Assembly (NCBI RefSeq): GCF_018070325.1
Contig: NZ_JAGPXY010000011.1
Coordinates: 54,350-118,349 of the forward strand
Length of the DNA stretch: 64,000 nucleotides
DNA from: Micromonospora sp. H61
Lineage (GTDB): Bacteria; Actinomycetota; Actinomycetes; Mycobacteriales; Micromonosporaceae
Direction: 5' to 3'
The translations under genes were made by a program, and so were the position numbers. The notes under the pieces were generated by a model. The model had not been told where the DNA came from, made no database searches, and saw only the letters and a list, made by a program, of their open reading frames with translations. This document shows positions 51,761 through 61,280 of the stretch, one piece after another (position 1 is the first letter of the stretch; every line of letters begins with the position of its first letter).

Positions 51761-53098
51761 ATGATCGAGTCACTGCTGGTCGCCAATCGGGGCGAGATCG
51801 CCCGCCGGATCATCCGGACCGCGAAGCGGCTCGGCATCCGCGTGATCGCTGTGCACTCGGAGGCCGACGCCGACCTGCCGTTCGTCGCGGAGGCGGACGA
51901 GGCGGTCCTCATCGGCCCACCGAACCCGGCGCTGAGCTACCGCAACACCGAGGCGATCCTCGCCGCCGCGAAGTCGACTGGTGCGCAGGCCATCCACCCC
52001 GGGTACGGCTTCCTGTCGGAGAACGCCGAGTTCGCCCGTACCGTCGAGGCGAGCGGCCTGATCTGGGTCGGACCCGACGCGGACGCGATCACCGCGATGG
52101 GCGACAAGATCAACGCCCGGAACCTGATGGCGGCGGCCGGTGTTCCGGTCGCGCCCGGCACCACCGACCCGGCCGCCGACCTGGACGCCGCCGTGACGGC
52201 CGCGGCCGAGATCGGCTACCCGGTGATGGTCAAGGCCGCCGCCGGCGGTGGCGGCATGGGCATGGGCGTGGCGGTCGACGAGGCCGCGCTGCGCACCGAG
52301 TACGACAAGGTGCGCGCGTTCGCCGAGCGGATGTTCGGCGACGGTTCGGTGTTGATCGAGCGGTACTTTCCCCGGGTACGGCACGTCGAGGTGCAGATCC
52401 TCGGCCTGGCCGACGGCCGGGTGGTGGCGCTCGGCGAGCGGGAGTGCTCGGTGCAGCGGCGCAACCAGAAGCTGGTCGAGGAGTCCCCGTCGCCGGCGGT
52501 CTCGCCGGAGCTGCGATCCCGGCTCCTGGCGGCGGCGGTGCGGGCCGGCGAGGCGGTCGGCTATCGCAACGCCGGCACCGTGGAGTGTCTGCTCGACGCA
52601 GCCACCGGCGAGTTCTTCTTTCTGGAGATGAACACGCGGTTGCAGGTGGAGCACCCGGTGACCGAGTACGTCTACGGCATCGACCTGGTCGAGGAGCAGT
52701 TGCGGGTGGCCTCCGGGTTGGCGCCGACGTTCGACCCGGACGCGTTGACCCCACGTGGCCACGCCGTCGAGATGCGGATCAACGCGGAGGACCCGAAGCG
52801 CTTCCTGCCCGGCCCGGGTGTGATCAGGACGTGGGTGGAGCCGACGGGCGAGGGCGTCCGGGTGGACTCCGGCTACACCGAGGGCAACACCGTCACCCCG
52901 TTCTACGACAGCCTGCTGGCCAAGCTGATCGTCAGCGGCGCGACCCGCGACGAGGCGCTCGATCGCGCAAAGGCAGCCGTCGCCGCCTTCCAGATCGAGG
53001 GTCCGAAGAACAACGTCCCCTTCTTCGCCGAGCTGCTGACCAACGACGAGTTCCTCTCCGGCGCCTACGACACGGGAATCGTCTCCCGCATGCGCTGA
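51761..53098 (+). CDS. Biotin carboxylase subunit (no BCCP domain)
   Basis: 445-residue biotin carboxylase, which makes carboxybiotin from bicarbonate and ATP. It starts MIESLLVANRGEIARRIIRT, with the ATP-grasp motif VKAAAGGGGMGMGV and catalytic RLQVEHPVTEYVYG. It stops right after the biotin carboxylase domain. The corresponding leucine-pathway subunit (AccA1-like, 3-methylcrotonyl-CoA carboxylase alpha) is usually ~650 residues with a fused BCCP, and neither a fused nor a separate BCCP is seen nearby. GGGAGGAAAC precedes the ATG. Neighbours suggest branched-chain acyl-CoA carboxylation. Confidence 0.92.
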   Translation: MIESLLVANRGEIARRIIRTAKRLGIRVIAVHSEADADLPFVAEADEAVLIGPPNPALSYRNTEAILAAAKSTGAQAIHPGYGFLSENAEFARTVEASGLIWVGPDADAITAMGDKINARNLMAAAGVPVAPGTTDPAADLDAAVTAAAEIGYPVMVKAAAGGGGMGMGVAVDEAALRTEYDKVRAFAERMFGDGSVLIERYFPRVRHVEVQILGLADGRVVALGERECSVQRRNQKLVEESPSPAVSPELRSRLLAAAVRAGEAVGYRNAGTVECLLDAATGEFFFLEMNTRLQVEHPVTEYVYGIDLVEEQLRVASGLAPTFDPDALTPRGHAVEMRINAEDPKRFLPGPGVIRTWVEPTGEGVRVDSGYTEGNTVTPFYDSLLAKLIVSGATRDEALDRAKAAVAAFQIEGPKNNVPFFAELLTNDEFLSGAYDTGIVSRMR

Positions 53099-53151
53099 CC
53101 GGCCAGCCGTCGACAGTCGTTCGGCGGCGAGGCAAGACTGGTTCGCGCGCC

Positions 53152-53231
53152 CTTTGCTCTGCTTACCTATACGCGCCAGCGGTTGTCCGGTGACGGACAG
53201 TTACCGTCGCATATAGGGCAGCAGAGCAAAG
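53152..53231. repeat. Intergenic palindromic element B (80 bp)
   Basis: 20-bp outer arms (53152-53171 and 53212-53231) pair with two mismatches; the outermost 11 bases CTTTGCTCTGC/GCAGAGCAAAG and the inner CCTATA/TATAGG are exact. Nested inside is a perfect TGTCCG-GTGA-CGGACA hairpin (53184-53199). It ends 44 bp before the HMG-CoA lyase start codon. Confidence 0.8.
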
Positions 53232-53275
53232 CGGCCGACATGCTGTCCCGATCCGACGTCACAGCGAGGTGACCG

Positions 53276-54196
53276 ATGAGTCAATTGCCAGATTCCGTCT
53301 CCATTCGTGAGGTTGGGCCGCGGGACGGGTTGCAGAACGAGGACCCGATCCCGACCGACGCCAAGGTGCGGCTGCTCGACGCTCTCTCCGGCACCGGCGT
53401 ACGCCGAATCGAGGCGGTGTCGTTCGTGCACCCCAGGGCGATCCCGCAGATGGCCGACGCCGACGAGGTGTGGCAGCGGGCGGTGAAGGCCGACGGAGTG
53501 CGGTACTCCGCGCTGGTGCCGAACACCCGGGGCGCCCAGCGGGCCCTCGCCGCCGGATTCACCGAGATCGAGGTGGTGGTCTCGGCCAGCGACACCCACA
53601 ACCGGCGCAACGTCAACCGGTCCACCGACGAGTCGCTGGACGACATCGCCGAGCTGATCGACCTGCTGCACGGTGCGTCGGCGCGGGTCGAGGTGATCGT
53701 GGCGACCAGCTTCGGCTGCCCGTACGAGGGGGACATCGACCCGCAGCGGGTGGCCGCGATCGTGGACCGGGTCGTCCGCGACGGCGCGGACCGGGTCGCC
53801 TTCGGCGACACCACCGGCATGGGCACCCCACGTCGGGTCCGCGAGCTGCTGACCGCGGTACGCGACAGCAACGCGCACGTGCCGGTCCTGCTGCACTTCC
53901 ACAACACCCGGGGTACGGCGCTGGCCAACCTGCTGACCGCGTTGGAGCTGGGGGTGACCGAGTTCGACGCCAGCGTCGGTGGCCTCGGTGGCTGCCCGTA
54001 CGCGCCGGGAGCGAGCGGCAACCTGGCCACCGAGGAGGCCGTGCACATGCTGCACGACATGGGTATCGACACCGGCATCGACCTGCCGGCGCTCATCGAG
54101 GTGGCGGAGTTGGCCGAGGAGTTGCTCGGCAAGAAGCTGCCGTCCGGTGTGCTGCGGGCCGGTCCGCGTACCCGGCTGACGCCGCTGCCGAGCTGA
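53276..54196 (+). CDS. mvaB: Hydroxymethylglutaryl-CoA lyase
   Basis: 306-residue TIM-barrel lyase that splits 3-hydroxy-3-methylglutaryl-CoA into acetoacetate and acetyl-CoA, the last step of leucine breakdown. Motifs: IREVGPRDGLQNEDPIP with the metal-binding Asp, EAVSFVHPRAIPQMADA, FGDTTGMGTPRR, the metal ligands LLHFHNTRGTAL, and the catalytic Cys loop GGLGGCPYAPGASGNLATE. The C-terminus is normal. Start is ATG with CGAGGTG upstream. An 80-bp nested hairpin lies in its leader and a bidirectional terminator after it. Confidence 0.95.
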   Translation: MSQLPDSVSIREVGPRDGLQNEDPIPTDAKVRLLDALSGTGVRRIEAVSFVHPRAIPQMADADEVWQRAVKADGVRYSALVPNTRGAQRALAAGFTEIEVVVSASDTHNRRNVNRSTDESLDDIAELIDLLHGASARVEVIVATSFGCPYEGDIDPQRVAAIVDRVVRDGADRVAFGDTTGMGTPRRVRELLTAVRDSNAHVPVLLHFHNTRGTALANLLTALELGVTEFDASVGGLGGCPYAPGASGNLATEEAVHMLHDMGIDTGIDLPALIEVAELAEELLGKKLPSGVLRAGPRTRLTPLPS

Positions 54197-54206
54197 GGAC
54201 GCGACG

Positions 54207-54234
54207 AAGGGGCCGGCGCACCCGCCGGCCCCTT
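54207..54234. terminator. Bidirectional hairpin terminator
   Basis: AAGGGGCCGGCG-CACC-CGCCGGCCCCTT: a perfect 12-bp stem with A and T tails on either side. It serves both mvaB and the convergent snapalysin gene. Confidence 0.88.
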
Positions 54235-54250
54235 CCACGTGCCAGGTCGA

Positions 54251-54811
54251 TCAGCTCACTGAGGTGAGCGCGCCCGGCCAGCTGTCGCGGAAGATGTCCG
54301 CGCTGCGGTCGGTGGCGCTGAACGTGCCGGCGAAGAGGTTGCTGACCCGGTTCGCCTCGGCGGTGCTCGGGTAGGCGTTGGTGCAGCTGGTGCCGGCGCT
54401 GCCGCCGGACATCAGCAGCGCGCAGTTTCCGTTGTAGTTGTCCGGCAGGCCGAGGATGTGCCCGATCTCATGGGTCATGATCCGCAGCACGCTGTACTGG
54501 GCGGCCTGCTGGGTGTCGATGTAGACCCGGCCGTTGCCGAGGCTGGTCCGCACGGCGTACGAGCCGCCGCCGGTGATCCGGTAGATGCGCAGGTTGGAGC
54601 CGCAGTTGGCGGAGAGCGTCAGGTTGACTGTGGCGTTGTTCCAGATCGAGGCGGCCTGGTTGGCGACGCTGGCGTAGCTTCCGGCCTGGCTGGTGTTGTA
54701 GCAGATGGTCATGGCGGCGGACGCGGGCGACGGGTTGGCGACCGTGATGCCGAGGGTGGCGAGTGTCGTCGCGAGCAACGCGACGGCGAGCCGATTGAGT
54801 CGTGAGGTCAT
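54251..54811 (-). CDS. Secreted snapalysin-type zinc metalloprotease
   Basis: 186-residue small neutral protease of the Streptomyces SnpA (M7) family. Signal peptide at 1-33, cut near SPASAA. The zinc site is the metzincin motif HEIGHILGLPD (His114, Glu115, His118, Asp124). Cys residues 37/70 and 130/142 suit two disulfides. It lacks the propeptide length seen in some relatives. It sits alone and opposite within the acyl-CoA gene cluster, so it is probably an insertion into that cluster rather than part of the pathway. It has its own promoter at 54845-54874. Confidence 0.92.
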   Translation of the reverse strand: MTSRLNRLAVALLATTLATLGITVANPSPASAAMTICYNTSQAGSYASVANQAASIWNNATVNLTLSANCGSNLRIYRITGGGSYAVRTSLGNGRVYIDTQQAAQYSVLRIMTHEIGHILGLPDNYNGNCALLMSGGSAGTSCTNAYPSTAEANRVSNLFAGTFSATDRSADIFRDSWPGALTSVS

Positions 54812-54844
54812 CGCTGACTCCGATCTGGGAAGAGGGGTGCCAGG

Positions 54845-54874
54845 AGCCTAGCGATATGTATTCACGTTTTTCAA
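54845..54874 (-). promoter_or_regulatory. Predicted promoter of the snapalysin gene
   Basis: On the minus strand TTGAAA (54869-54874) and TAGGCT (54845-54850) are 18 bp apart, in an unusually AT-rich spacer. The -10 is identical to that of the rpmH promoter. Confidence 0.6.
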
Positions 54875-54943
54875 TGTCTTGCTCTCGGCTTCACTGTCTG
54901 GTTCGCTCGTAGGTCGCCGGCAGCCGCACCAATGCGCTAGCCT

Positions 54944-54953
54944 AACGATCGTT
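54944..54953 (+). promoter_or_regulatory. Palindromic operator before the carboxyltransferase gene
   Basis: AACGATCGTT, a perfect 10-bp palindrome 27 bp before the GTG start. It is the kind of site bound by TetR-family regulators of acyl-CoA genes, and such a regulator is encoded at 51090. Confidence 0.5.
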
Positions 54954-54979
54954 CAGGTCAGTATGGCGGAGGAGTCGGC

Positions 54980-56512
54980 GTGACGCTCGACGGTGAGGCA
55001 CTGGAGCAGCTGCGCAAGCGGGCCCGGTCCGGCGGCGCGGACAAGTACCACGCGGCCAACGCGGCCAAGGGCAAGCTCTTCGCCCGTGAACGGGTCGCGC
55101 TCCTGGTCGACGAGGGCTCGTTCGTCGAGGACGGCCTCTACGCCAACACGATGGCCGAGGGGCTGCCCGCCGACGGCGTGGTGACCGGCACCGCCACCAT
55201 CGACGGCCGACAGGTCTGCCTGATGGCCAACGACTCCACAGTCAAGGCCGGCAGCTGGGGCGCCCGCACCGTCGAGAAGATCATCAGGATCATCGAGCGG
55301 GCGTACGGCGCCGGCGTGCCGATGGTCTACCTCGTCGACTCGGCCGGCGCCCGGATCACCGACCAGGTCGATCTCTTCCCCGGCCGGCGTGGCGCCGGCA
55401 AGATCTTCTGGAACCAGGTCCGCGCCTCGGGCTCGATCCCGCAGGTCTGTGCGCTGTTCGGCCCGAGCGCCGCCGGTGGGGCGTACATCCCGGCGTTCTG
55501 CGACGTGGTGGCGCTGGTCGACGGCAACGCCAGCATGTACCTCGGCTCCGACCGGATGGTCGAGATGGTCACCGGCGAGAAGACCACCCTGGAGGCGATG
55601 GGCGGGGCGAAGGTGCACACCGCCGAATCCGGCGTGGGGCACTTCCTCTGCAAGACCGAGGCCGACGCGCTCGACGTCGTGAAGACCTACCTGTCGTACC
55701 TGCCGGCGAACTGGACGCAGGGGCCGCCGACCGCACCGGCGGTCGCCGCGCCCGCGAAGGCCGACCTGGCCGCACTGGTGCCGGCCAGTGAGCGGCAGGC
55801 GTTCGACATGCGGCGGTACGTCAAGGGCCTGCTCGACGAGGGTTCCTTCTTCGAGATCCAGGCGCTCTGGGCCAAGGAGTTGACCATCGGCTTCGGCCGT
55901 CTCGACGGTCAGGTCGTCGGCGTGGTCGGCAACAACTCGATGTTCAAGGGCGGCGTGCTCTTCGTCGACTCGGCCGACAAGGCCACCCGGTTCGTGCAGC
56001 TCTGCGACGCGTTCAACGTGCCGCTGCTGTTCCTCAGCGACGTGCCCGGCTTCATGGTCGGCAGCGCCGTGGAGAAGCAGGGCATCATCCGGCACGGCGC
56101 CAAGATGATCACCGCGATCTCCGAGGCGACAGTGCCGAAGATCTGCGTCGTGGTCCGCAAGGCGTACGGCGCCGGTCTCTACGCGATGGCCGGCCCCGGG
56201 TTCGAGCCGGACGCGACGATCGCACTGCCGACCGCGAAGATCGCCGTGATGGGCGCCGAGGCTGCCGTGAACGCGGTCTACGCCAACAAGATCGCCGCCA
56301 TTGCGGACGAGGACGAGCGGGCGGCCTTCGTCGCCGCCAAGCGGGCCGAGTACGAGCAGGACATCGACGTCGTCCGGCTGGCCAGCGAGCTGGTGGTGGA
56401 CGCCATCGTCGAGCCGCACGACCTGCGCACCGAGCTGGTCCGTCGATTCGCGGCGGCGCGTACCAAGGATCGGCACTTCTCCCGCCGTCGGCACGGCGTC
56501 ACCCCGGTCTGA
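54980..56512 (+). CDS. Acyl-CoA carboxylase beta (carboxyltransferase) subunit
   Basis: 510-residue carboxyltransferase that moves CO2 from carboxybiotin to an acyl-CoA. The N-terminal half has VYLVDSAGARITDQVDLFPG and GPSAAGGAYIPAFCDVVALV (acyl-CoA-side oxyanion hole). The C-terminal half has LLFLSDVPGFMVGSAVEKQG and VVVRKAYGAGLYAMAGPGFE (biotin side). It is closer to 3-methylcrotonyl/geranyl-CoA-type beta subunits than to PccB, since it carries VDLFPGRRGAGKIFWNQVRA, but the substrate is not certain. It probably pairs with the biotin carboxylase at 51761. Start GTG is preceded by GGAGGAG. Confidence 0.92.
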   Translation: MTLDGEALEQLRKRARSGGADKYHAANAAKGKLFARERVALLVDEGSFVEDGLYANTMAEGLPADGVVTGTATIDGRQVCLMANDSTVKAGSWGARTVEKIIRIIERAYGAGVPMVYLVDSAGARITDQVDLFPGRRGAGKIFWNQVRASGSIPQVCALFGPSAAGGAYIPAFCDVVALVDGNASMYLGSDRMVEMVTGEKTTLEAMGGAKVHTAESGVGHFLCKTEADALDVVKTYLSYLPANWTQGPPTAPAVAAPAKADLAALVPASERQAFDMRRYVKGLLDEGSFFEIQALWAKELTIGFGRLDGQVVGVVGNNSMFKGGVLFVDSADKATRFVQLCDAFNVPLLFLSDVPGFMVGSAVEKQGIIRHGAKMITAISEATVPKICVVVRKAYGAGLYAMAGPGFEPDATIALPTAKIAVMGAEAAVNAVYANKIAAIADEDERAAFVAAKRAEYEQDIDVVRLASELVVDAIVEPHDLRTELVRRFAAARTKDRHFSRRRHGVTPV

Positions 56513-56590
56513 TCATCGGCTCAGGCCCGCACAGCGACCCGCCCCCGGCGTCACGAGCGCCGAGGCGGACCGTCCTTACAGGAGGATGAG

Positions 56591-57739
<1,149 letters not shown>

Positions 57740-57872
57740 GTGGCCCAGCCGAACTGATCGGCCGGTCGTCCCGGACGGACTGTCCGTACGGCTGTCGGGT
57801 TTCGGCGAGCGGGCGTCAGTAGCCCGACGTTCGACTGCCGACGGTCGGAGTCCATCCGTACTCTTCGTGCCC

Positions 57873-60527
57873 ATGACTCCGGATCATGACTGGTCGCGGA
57901 GCCCGGCCGGACGTACCACTCTGCCGGAGCTGCTCCGCGGGCATCGACGCGCCGCCGGCCTCACCCAGGCCGAGCTGGCGTCCCGGGCCGGGGTGGGTGT
58001 GCGGACGGTGCGTGACCTGGAGCGTGGCCGGTCGATCCGCCCACAACGCACCACTGTCGAGCTGCTCGCCGGGGCGCTGGCGCTGACCGGCACCAGCCGG
58101 GCGGTGTTCCTGGCCGCGGCCCGCGGTGCCGGTGCCGAAGCGGCCTCGCCGGACGCCACCTCGACGGCGTTCGCGGTCGGCGGCAACGCCACGTCGGCGG
58201 CCGCACCCGCCGACCCTTCGGTCGCGCTCCCGCCGCCGGTCGCGTTGATCGGCCGGGAGCGCGACCTCACCGAGCTGGCCGGGATGCTGACCGCGGAGCG
58301 AGGGCCCCGGTTGGTGAGCCTCGTCGGGTTGGCCGGCGTCGGCAAGACCGCCCTGGCGACGTCGGTGGCGCACCTGGTGGCCGCCGCCCACCCGGCCGGT
58401 GTCGCCGGGGTGCTGGTGGGCGAGGGCGCGGACGGTCCGGACGTGCTCGCCGCATCGATGTCAGTGCTCGGCGTGGCGCGCCTGCCCGAACTCGTGGCGT
58501 TGCTCGCCGGGCGGCCGACGCTGCTGGTGATGGACGCGGTGGAGCGCGCCCCGGGCCCGGTGGCCGCGACAGTGCACCGGTTGCTCGGCGCGCTGCCCTC
58601 GCTGCGGGTGCTGGTCACCGGGCGACACCCGGTCGGGTTGCCAGGCGAGCGGGTCTGGCCGGTCGCGCCGCTCGACGTGCCACCACCGGAGGCCGAGCAC
58701 TCCGGACTCGAATCGTGGCCGGCGGTGGCGTTGTTCACCGCCCGGCTCGCCCAGGTCCGCCGTGAGCCACCCACCCCCGTCGAGCTGCCCGCGCTCGCCG
58801 CGTTGGTGCGCCGGTTGGGCGGGCTGCCGTTGGCCATCGAGCTGATGGCCGCCCGGGGCCGTCTCCTCGACCTCACCGAACTGCTCGACCGGTACGGCGA
58901 CCGGGTGCTCGACCTGGCCACTCCCGCCGACGCGTCCGCCCACCCGGCCTGGGACGCACCGGAGGCTCTCGGCAGTCGGACGAGCGGACCCGACACCCGT
59001 GCGGCGGCCTCGGTCGCCGTTACCCTGCGGGACGCGGTGGCGTTCAGCTACCGCCTGTTGGCGTCGGACGAGCAGGCCGCGCTGCGGCAGCTGGCCGTCT
59101 TCGGTAACCGGTGGTCGGTCGAGTTGGCCGAGGAGATGCTCGCCGACGAGGCCGACCGGGACGGCGCGGTGGCGATCGACCCGGTTCCACTGTTGGACCG
59201 CTTCGTCGAGTTGGGGCTGCTGAGCGTACGCGGCACCGGGTCGTTCCGGTTCCGGCTGCTCGACGCGGTCCGTGACTACGCCGTCGAGCAGGCGGCCGGT
59301 GGAGGTGAGCTGACCTGTATCCGGCGTCGACACGCGGAGGTCATCGCGCGCCTGGTGGCCCGTACCGCCAGCGACCTGATCGGCCCACGGCTACCTGACG
59401 CGGTGCACCGACTGGACGAGATGAGCAGTGACATCAGCTCGTCGTTGGCCCACGCGGCTACCGACGACCCGTTGACCGCGCTACGGCTGGCGGCCTGTCT
59501 GACCCGCTGGTGGCGGTTCCGCGGACGCGACGTCGCCGGGCGGCAGTGGCTGCGGCGGCTGCTGGCGGACCCGCGGACCGCCGACGCCGATCCTCTTCTG
59601 CGTGGCTGGGCCGCACTCGGGGTCGCCCGGCTGGCGACGGAGCACGGCGCGGGTGCCGAGGAGTTGTCGACGGCCCGTGCGGCGTTGGACACGTTCCGGC
59701 AGGCCGGCGACGTCACGGGGGAGTTGGAGGCGCGAAACGTGCTCGGCACCCTGCTGATCTCCGTGGGGCGGCAGGACGAGGCTCGCGAGCAGGCCGAGGC
59801 GCTGCTGCGGTTGGCAGCCCGCAACGGGCGGACCCGGGACCTGGCGGTGGCCCAGAACAGCCTCGCCTGGCACGAGATCCGCGCGGGCGATCTGGCTGCG
59901 GCCCGCCGCCGGCTCGCCGCGGTGGACCGACTCGCCGCCGAGAGTGGGGAGCAGCGACTGCGGGTGCTGGGCTGGGCCAATCGAGCCGAGGTCGCCCGAC
60001 TGGAGGGCTGGTACGCGGACGCCATCGATCGTGGCCGGCGGGCGATCGCGGCCCTGTCCGAGCTGGGTGATCCCGGGCGTCGCCGTCGGGTACTCGGGAC
60101 CGTCGGGCTGGCGCTCGCCCAGGATGGGCGGGCCGCGGAGGCGACCGAGGTGCTGACCGAGTTGCGCGCCGGGGGCATGGAGGCCCTGCCGGCGCGGCCG
60201 GCCGTCCCGCGACCGCGCTCGGACGACGCGGCGCTGGCCTGGGGTGGCCCGGAGGCCGGGCTCTGTGCGCTGATCGAGGGGAACCTGGCGCTGCACCGGG
60301 GCGACCGGGAGTTGGCTGCCGAGTGGTTCGCGGCCGCCGCCGACCATGCGGGGCAGGATCGCCGCGACGTGGTGGAGGCGCTGGTCGGGCTGGCTGCGAG
60401 CACCGCGGACCCGTCGGTGCTCGATCGACTGGACCGGGTCTGTGTGGAGGGCGGCATCCGGCTGTTGCCGCAGGAGTCGGGCCTGCTCTACGCGCTGATC
60501 GCCGCCCGGGGCGGACCGGCTCGGTAG
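57873..60527 (+). CDS. XRE-HTH / NB-ARC / TPR regulator (STAND-like)
   Basis: 884-residue signal-transduction ATPase. An N-terminal XRE-type helix-turn-helix (LPELLRGHRRAAGLTQAELA, SRAGVGVRTVRDLERGRSIR) spans about 15-75. The NB-ARC nucleotide-binding domain starts near 125 (PVALIGRERDLTELAGML) with Walker A GLAGVGKT (Lys158), Walker B TLLVMDAVE and the GLPLAIELMAARG box. A winged-helix piece follows (ALRQLAVFGNRWSVELAEEM), then TPR-like helical repeats to the end. Such proteins are common in actinobacteria as regulators of silent metabolic genes, and related STAND proteins act in phage defence. No partner gene is adjacent. Starts at 57867 (GTG) and 57873 (ATG) are both possible. Confidence 0.88.
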   Translation: MTPDHDWSRSPAGRTTLPELLRGHRRAAGLTQAELASRAGVGVRTVRDLERGRSIRPQRTTVELLAGALALTGTSRAVFLAAARGAGAEAASPDATSTAFAVGGNATSAAAPADPSVALPPPVALIGRERDLTELAGMLTAERGPRLVSLVGLAGVGKTALATSVAHLVAAAHPAGVAGVLVGEGADGPDVLAASMSVLGVARLPELVALLAGRPTLLVMDAVERAPGPVAATVHRLLGALPSLRVLVTGRHPVGLPGERVWPVAPLDVPPPEAEHSGLESWPAVALFTARLAQVRREPPTPVELPALAALVRRLGGLPLAIELMAARGRLLDLTELLDRYGDRVLDLATPADASAHPAWDAPEALGSRTSGPDTRAAASVAVTLRDAVAFSYRLLASDEQAALRQLAVFGNRWSVELAEEMLADEADRDGAVAIDPVPLLDRFVELGLLSVRGTGSFRFRLLDAVRDYAVEQAAGGGELTCIRRRHAEVIARLVARTASDLIGPRLPDAVHRLDEMSSDISSSLAHAATDDPLTALRLAACLTRWWRFRGRDVAGRQWLRRLLADPRTADADPLLRGWAALGVARLATEHGAGAEELSTARAALDTFRQAGDVTGELEARNVLGTLLISVGRQDEAREQAEALLRLAARNGRTRDLAVAQNSLAWHEIRAGDLAAARRRLAAVDRLAAESGEQRLRVLGWANRAEVARLEGWYADAIDRGRRAIAALSELGDPGRRRRVLGTVGLALAQDGRAAEATEVLTELRAGGMEALPARPAVPRPRSDDAALAWGGPEAGLCALIEGNLALHRGDRELAAEWFAAAADHAGQDRRDVVEALVGLAASTADPSVLDRLDRVCVEGGIRLLPQESGLLYALIAARGGPAR

Positions 60528-60755
60528 TCTGCGCTTTCTCCGAGTCGATCGCGACGGGAGAGTGGCGCGGACGAAGAGCCCCCTTGGTGCTACCCCTCGC
60601 TGATCGCCCGCGCCGTCACCCCCCGGTGATCCCCGGTGCAGGAAGCCTGCCACCGATGCGGTGGCAGAAAGTCGGCTTGGACCGAATCCTCCAGCTTGGC
60701 TGGGTCAGTTCTGCCGGTCTTTCTGCCGCTGCCGCCGCCCGACGGCGGGTGCTGA
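60528..60755. other. Gap after the NB-ARC gene
   Basis: 228 bp without a gene, between the NB-ARC gene and the convergent MarR gene. The only structure I see is the hairpin listed at 60663-60727. Confidence 0.6.
60663..60727. repeat. Intergenic palindromic element D (65 bp)
   Basis: Exact 9-bp ends GGCAGAAAG (60663-60671) and CTTTCTGCC (60719-60727). A small inner hairpin CAGC-TTG-GCTG lies at about 60692-60702. Weaker than elements A-C but placed in the same way, between convergent genes. Confidence 0.55.
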
Positions 60756-61274
60756 TCAGTGCCGTCGGGTGGCGTTGTCGGTGGCGGCGACCTGCTCCGG
60801 GCTGACGTCGTCACTGCCTGCGGTGGCGCACGGATGCGCGGCGTCGCGGACCCGCCGCAACCCGTCGAGGAGGGCCGCCAGCGCATCGGGGTCGAGCTGC
60901 CCGGTGAACCACTGCTCGATCATCTGCAGATGCCCGGGCAGCGTCTCGTTCAGACGTTGCATCCCGGCGGCGGTGACCACCGCGTACGAGCTGCGTCGGT
61001 CGTTCGGGCAGGCCCGGCGGGTGAGCAACCCGTCGCGCTCCATCCGGTCGACCACCCGGGTCACTCCGCTGGTCGACAGGGAGGTCTGTGCGGCGAGGTC
61101 GGTCATGCGTAGTTGGTTGCCCGGCGAGCGGGCCAGTCGGGTGATGACCTCGAACTCGACCGCGGAGAGGCCGTGTTCCTCGAGTTGGGCGTTGAACCGG
61201 GCTGACAGCCCGGCGTGTGCCTCGAAGAGCAGGCCGACGGCGGTGATCCGGGGATCGTCGAAGACGTTGGTCAC
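60756..61274 (-). CDS. MarR-family regulator
   Basis: 172-residue winged-helix repressor. Core: TAVGLLFEAHAGLSARFNAQ, LSAVEFEVITRLARSPGNQL, the recognition part LAAQTSLSTSGVTRVVDRME and wing LLTRRACPNDRRSSYAVVTA. I use the GTG at 61274. The extended -10 TGG-TATGAT lies just 6 bases upstream, which means a leaderless message, common in actinobacteria. The upstream alternative (MSNYNCC at 61331) falls inside the operator/promoter of the next gene. It diverges from yceI and probably controls it. Confidence 0.85.
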   Translation of the reverse strand: MTNVFDDPRITAVGLLFEAHAGLSARFNAQLEEHGLSAVEFEVITRLARSPGNQLRMTDLAAQTSLSTSGVTRVVDRMERDGLLTRRACPNDRRSSYAVVTAAGMQRLNETLPGHLQMIEQWFTGQLDPDALAALLDGLRRVRDAAHPCATAGSDDVSPEQVAATDNATRRH

Positions 61275-61280
61275 CCGTTC

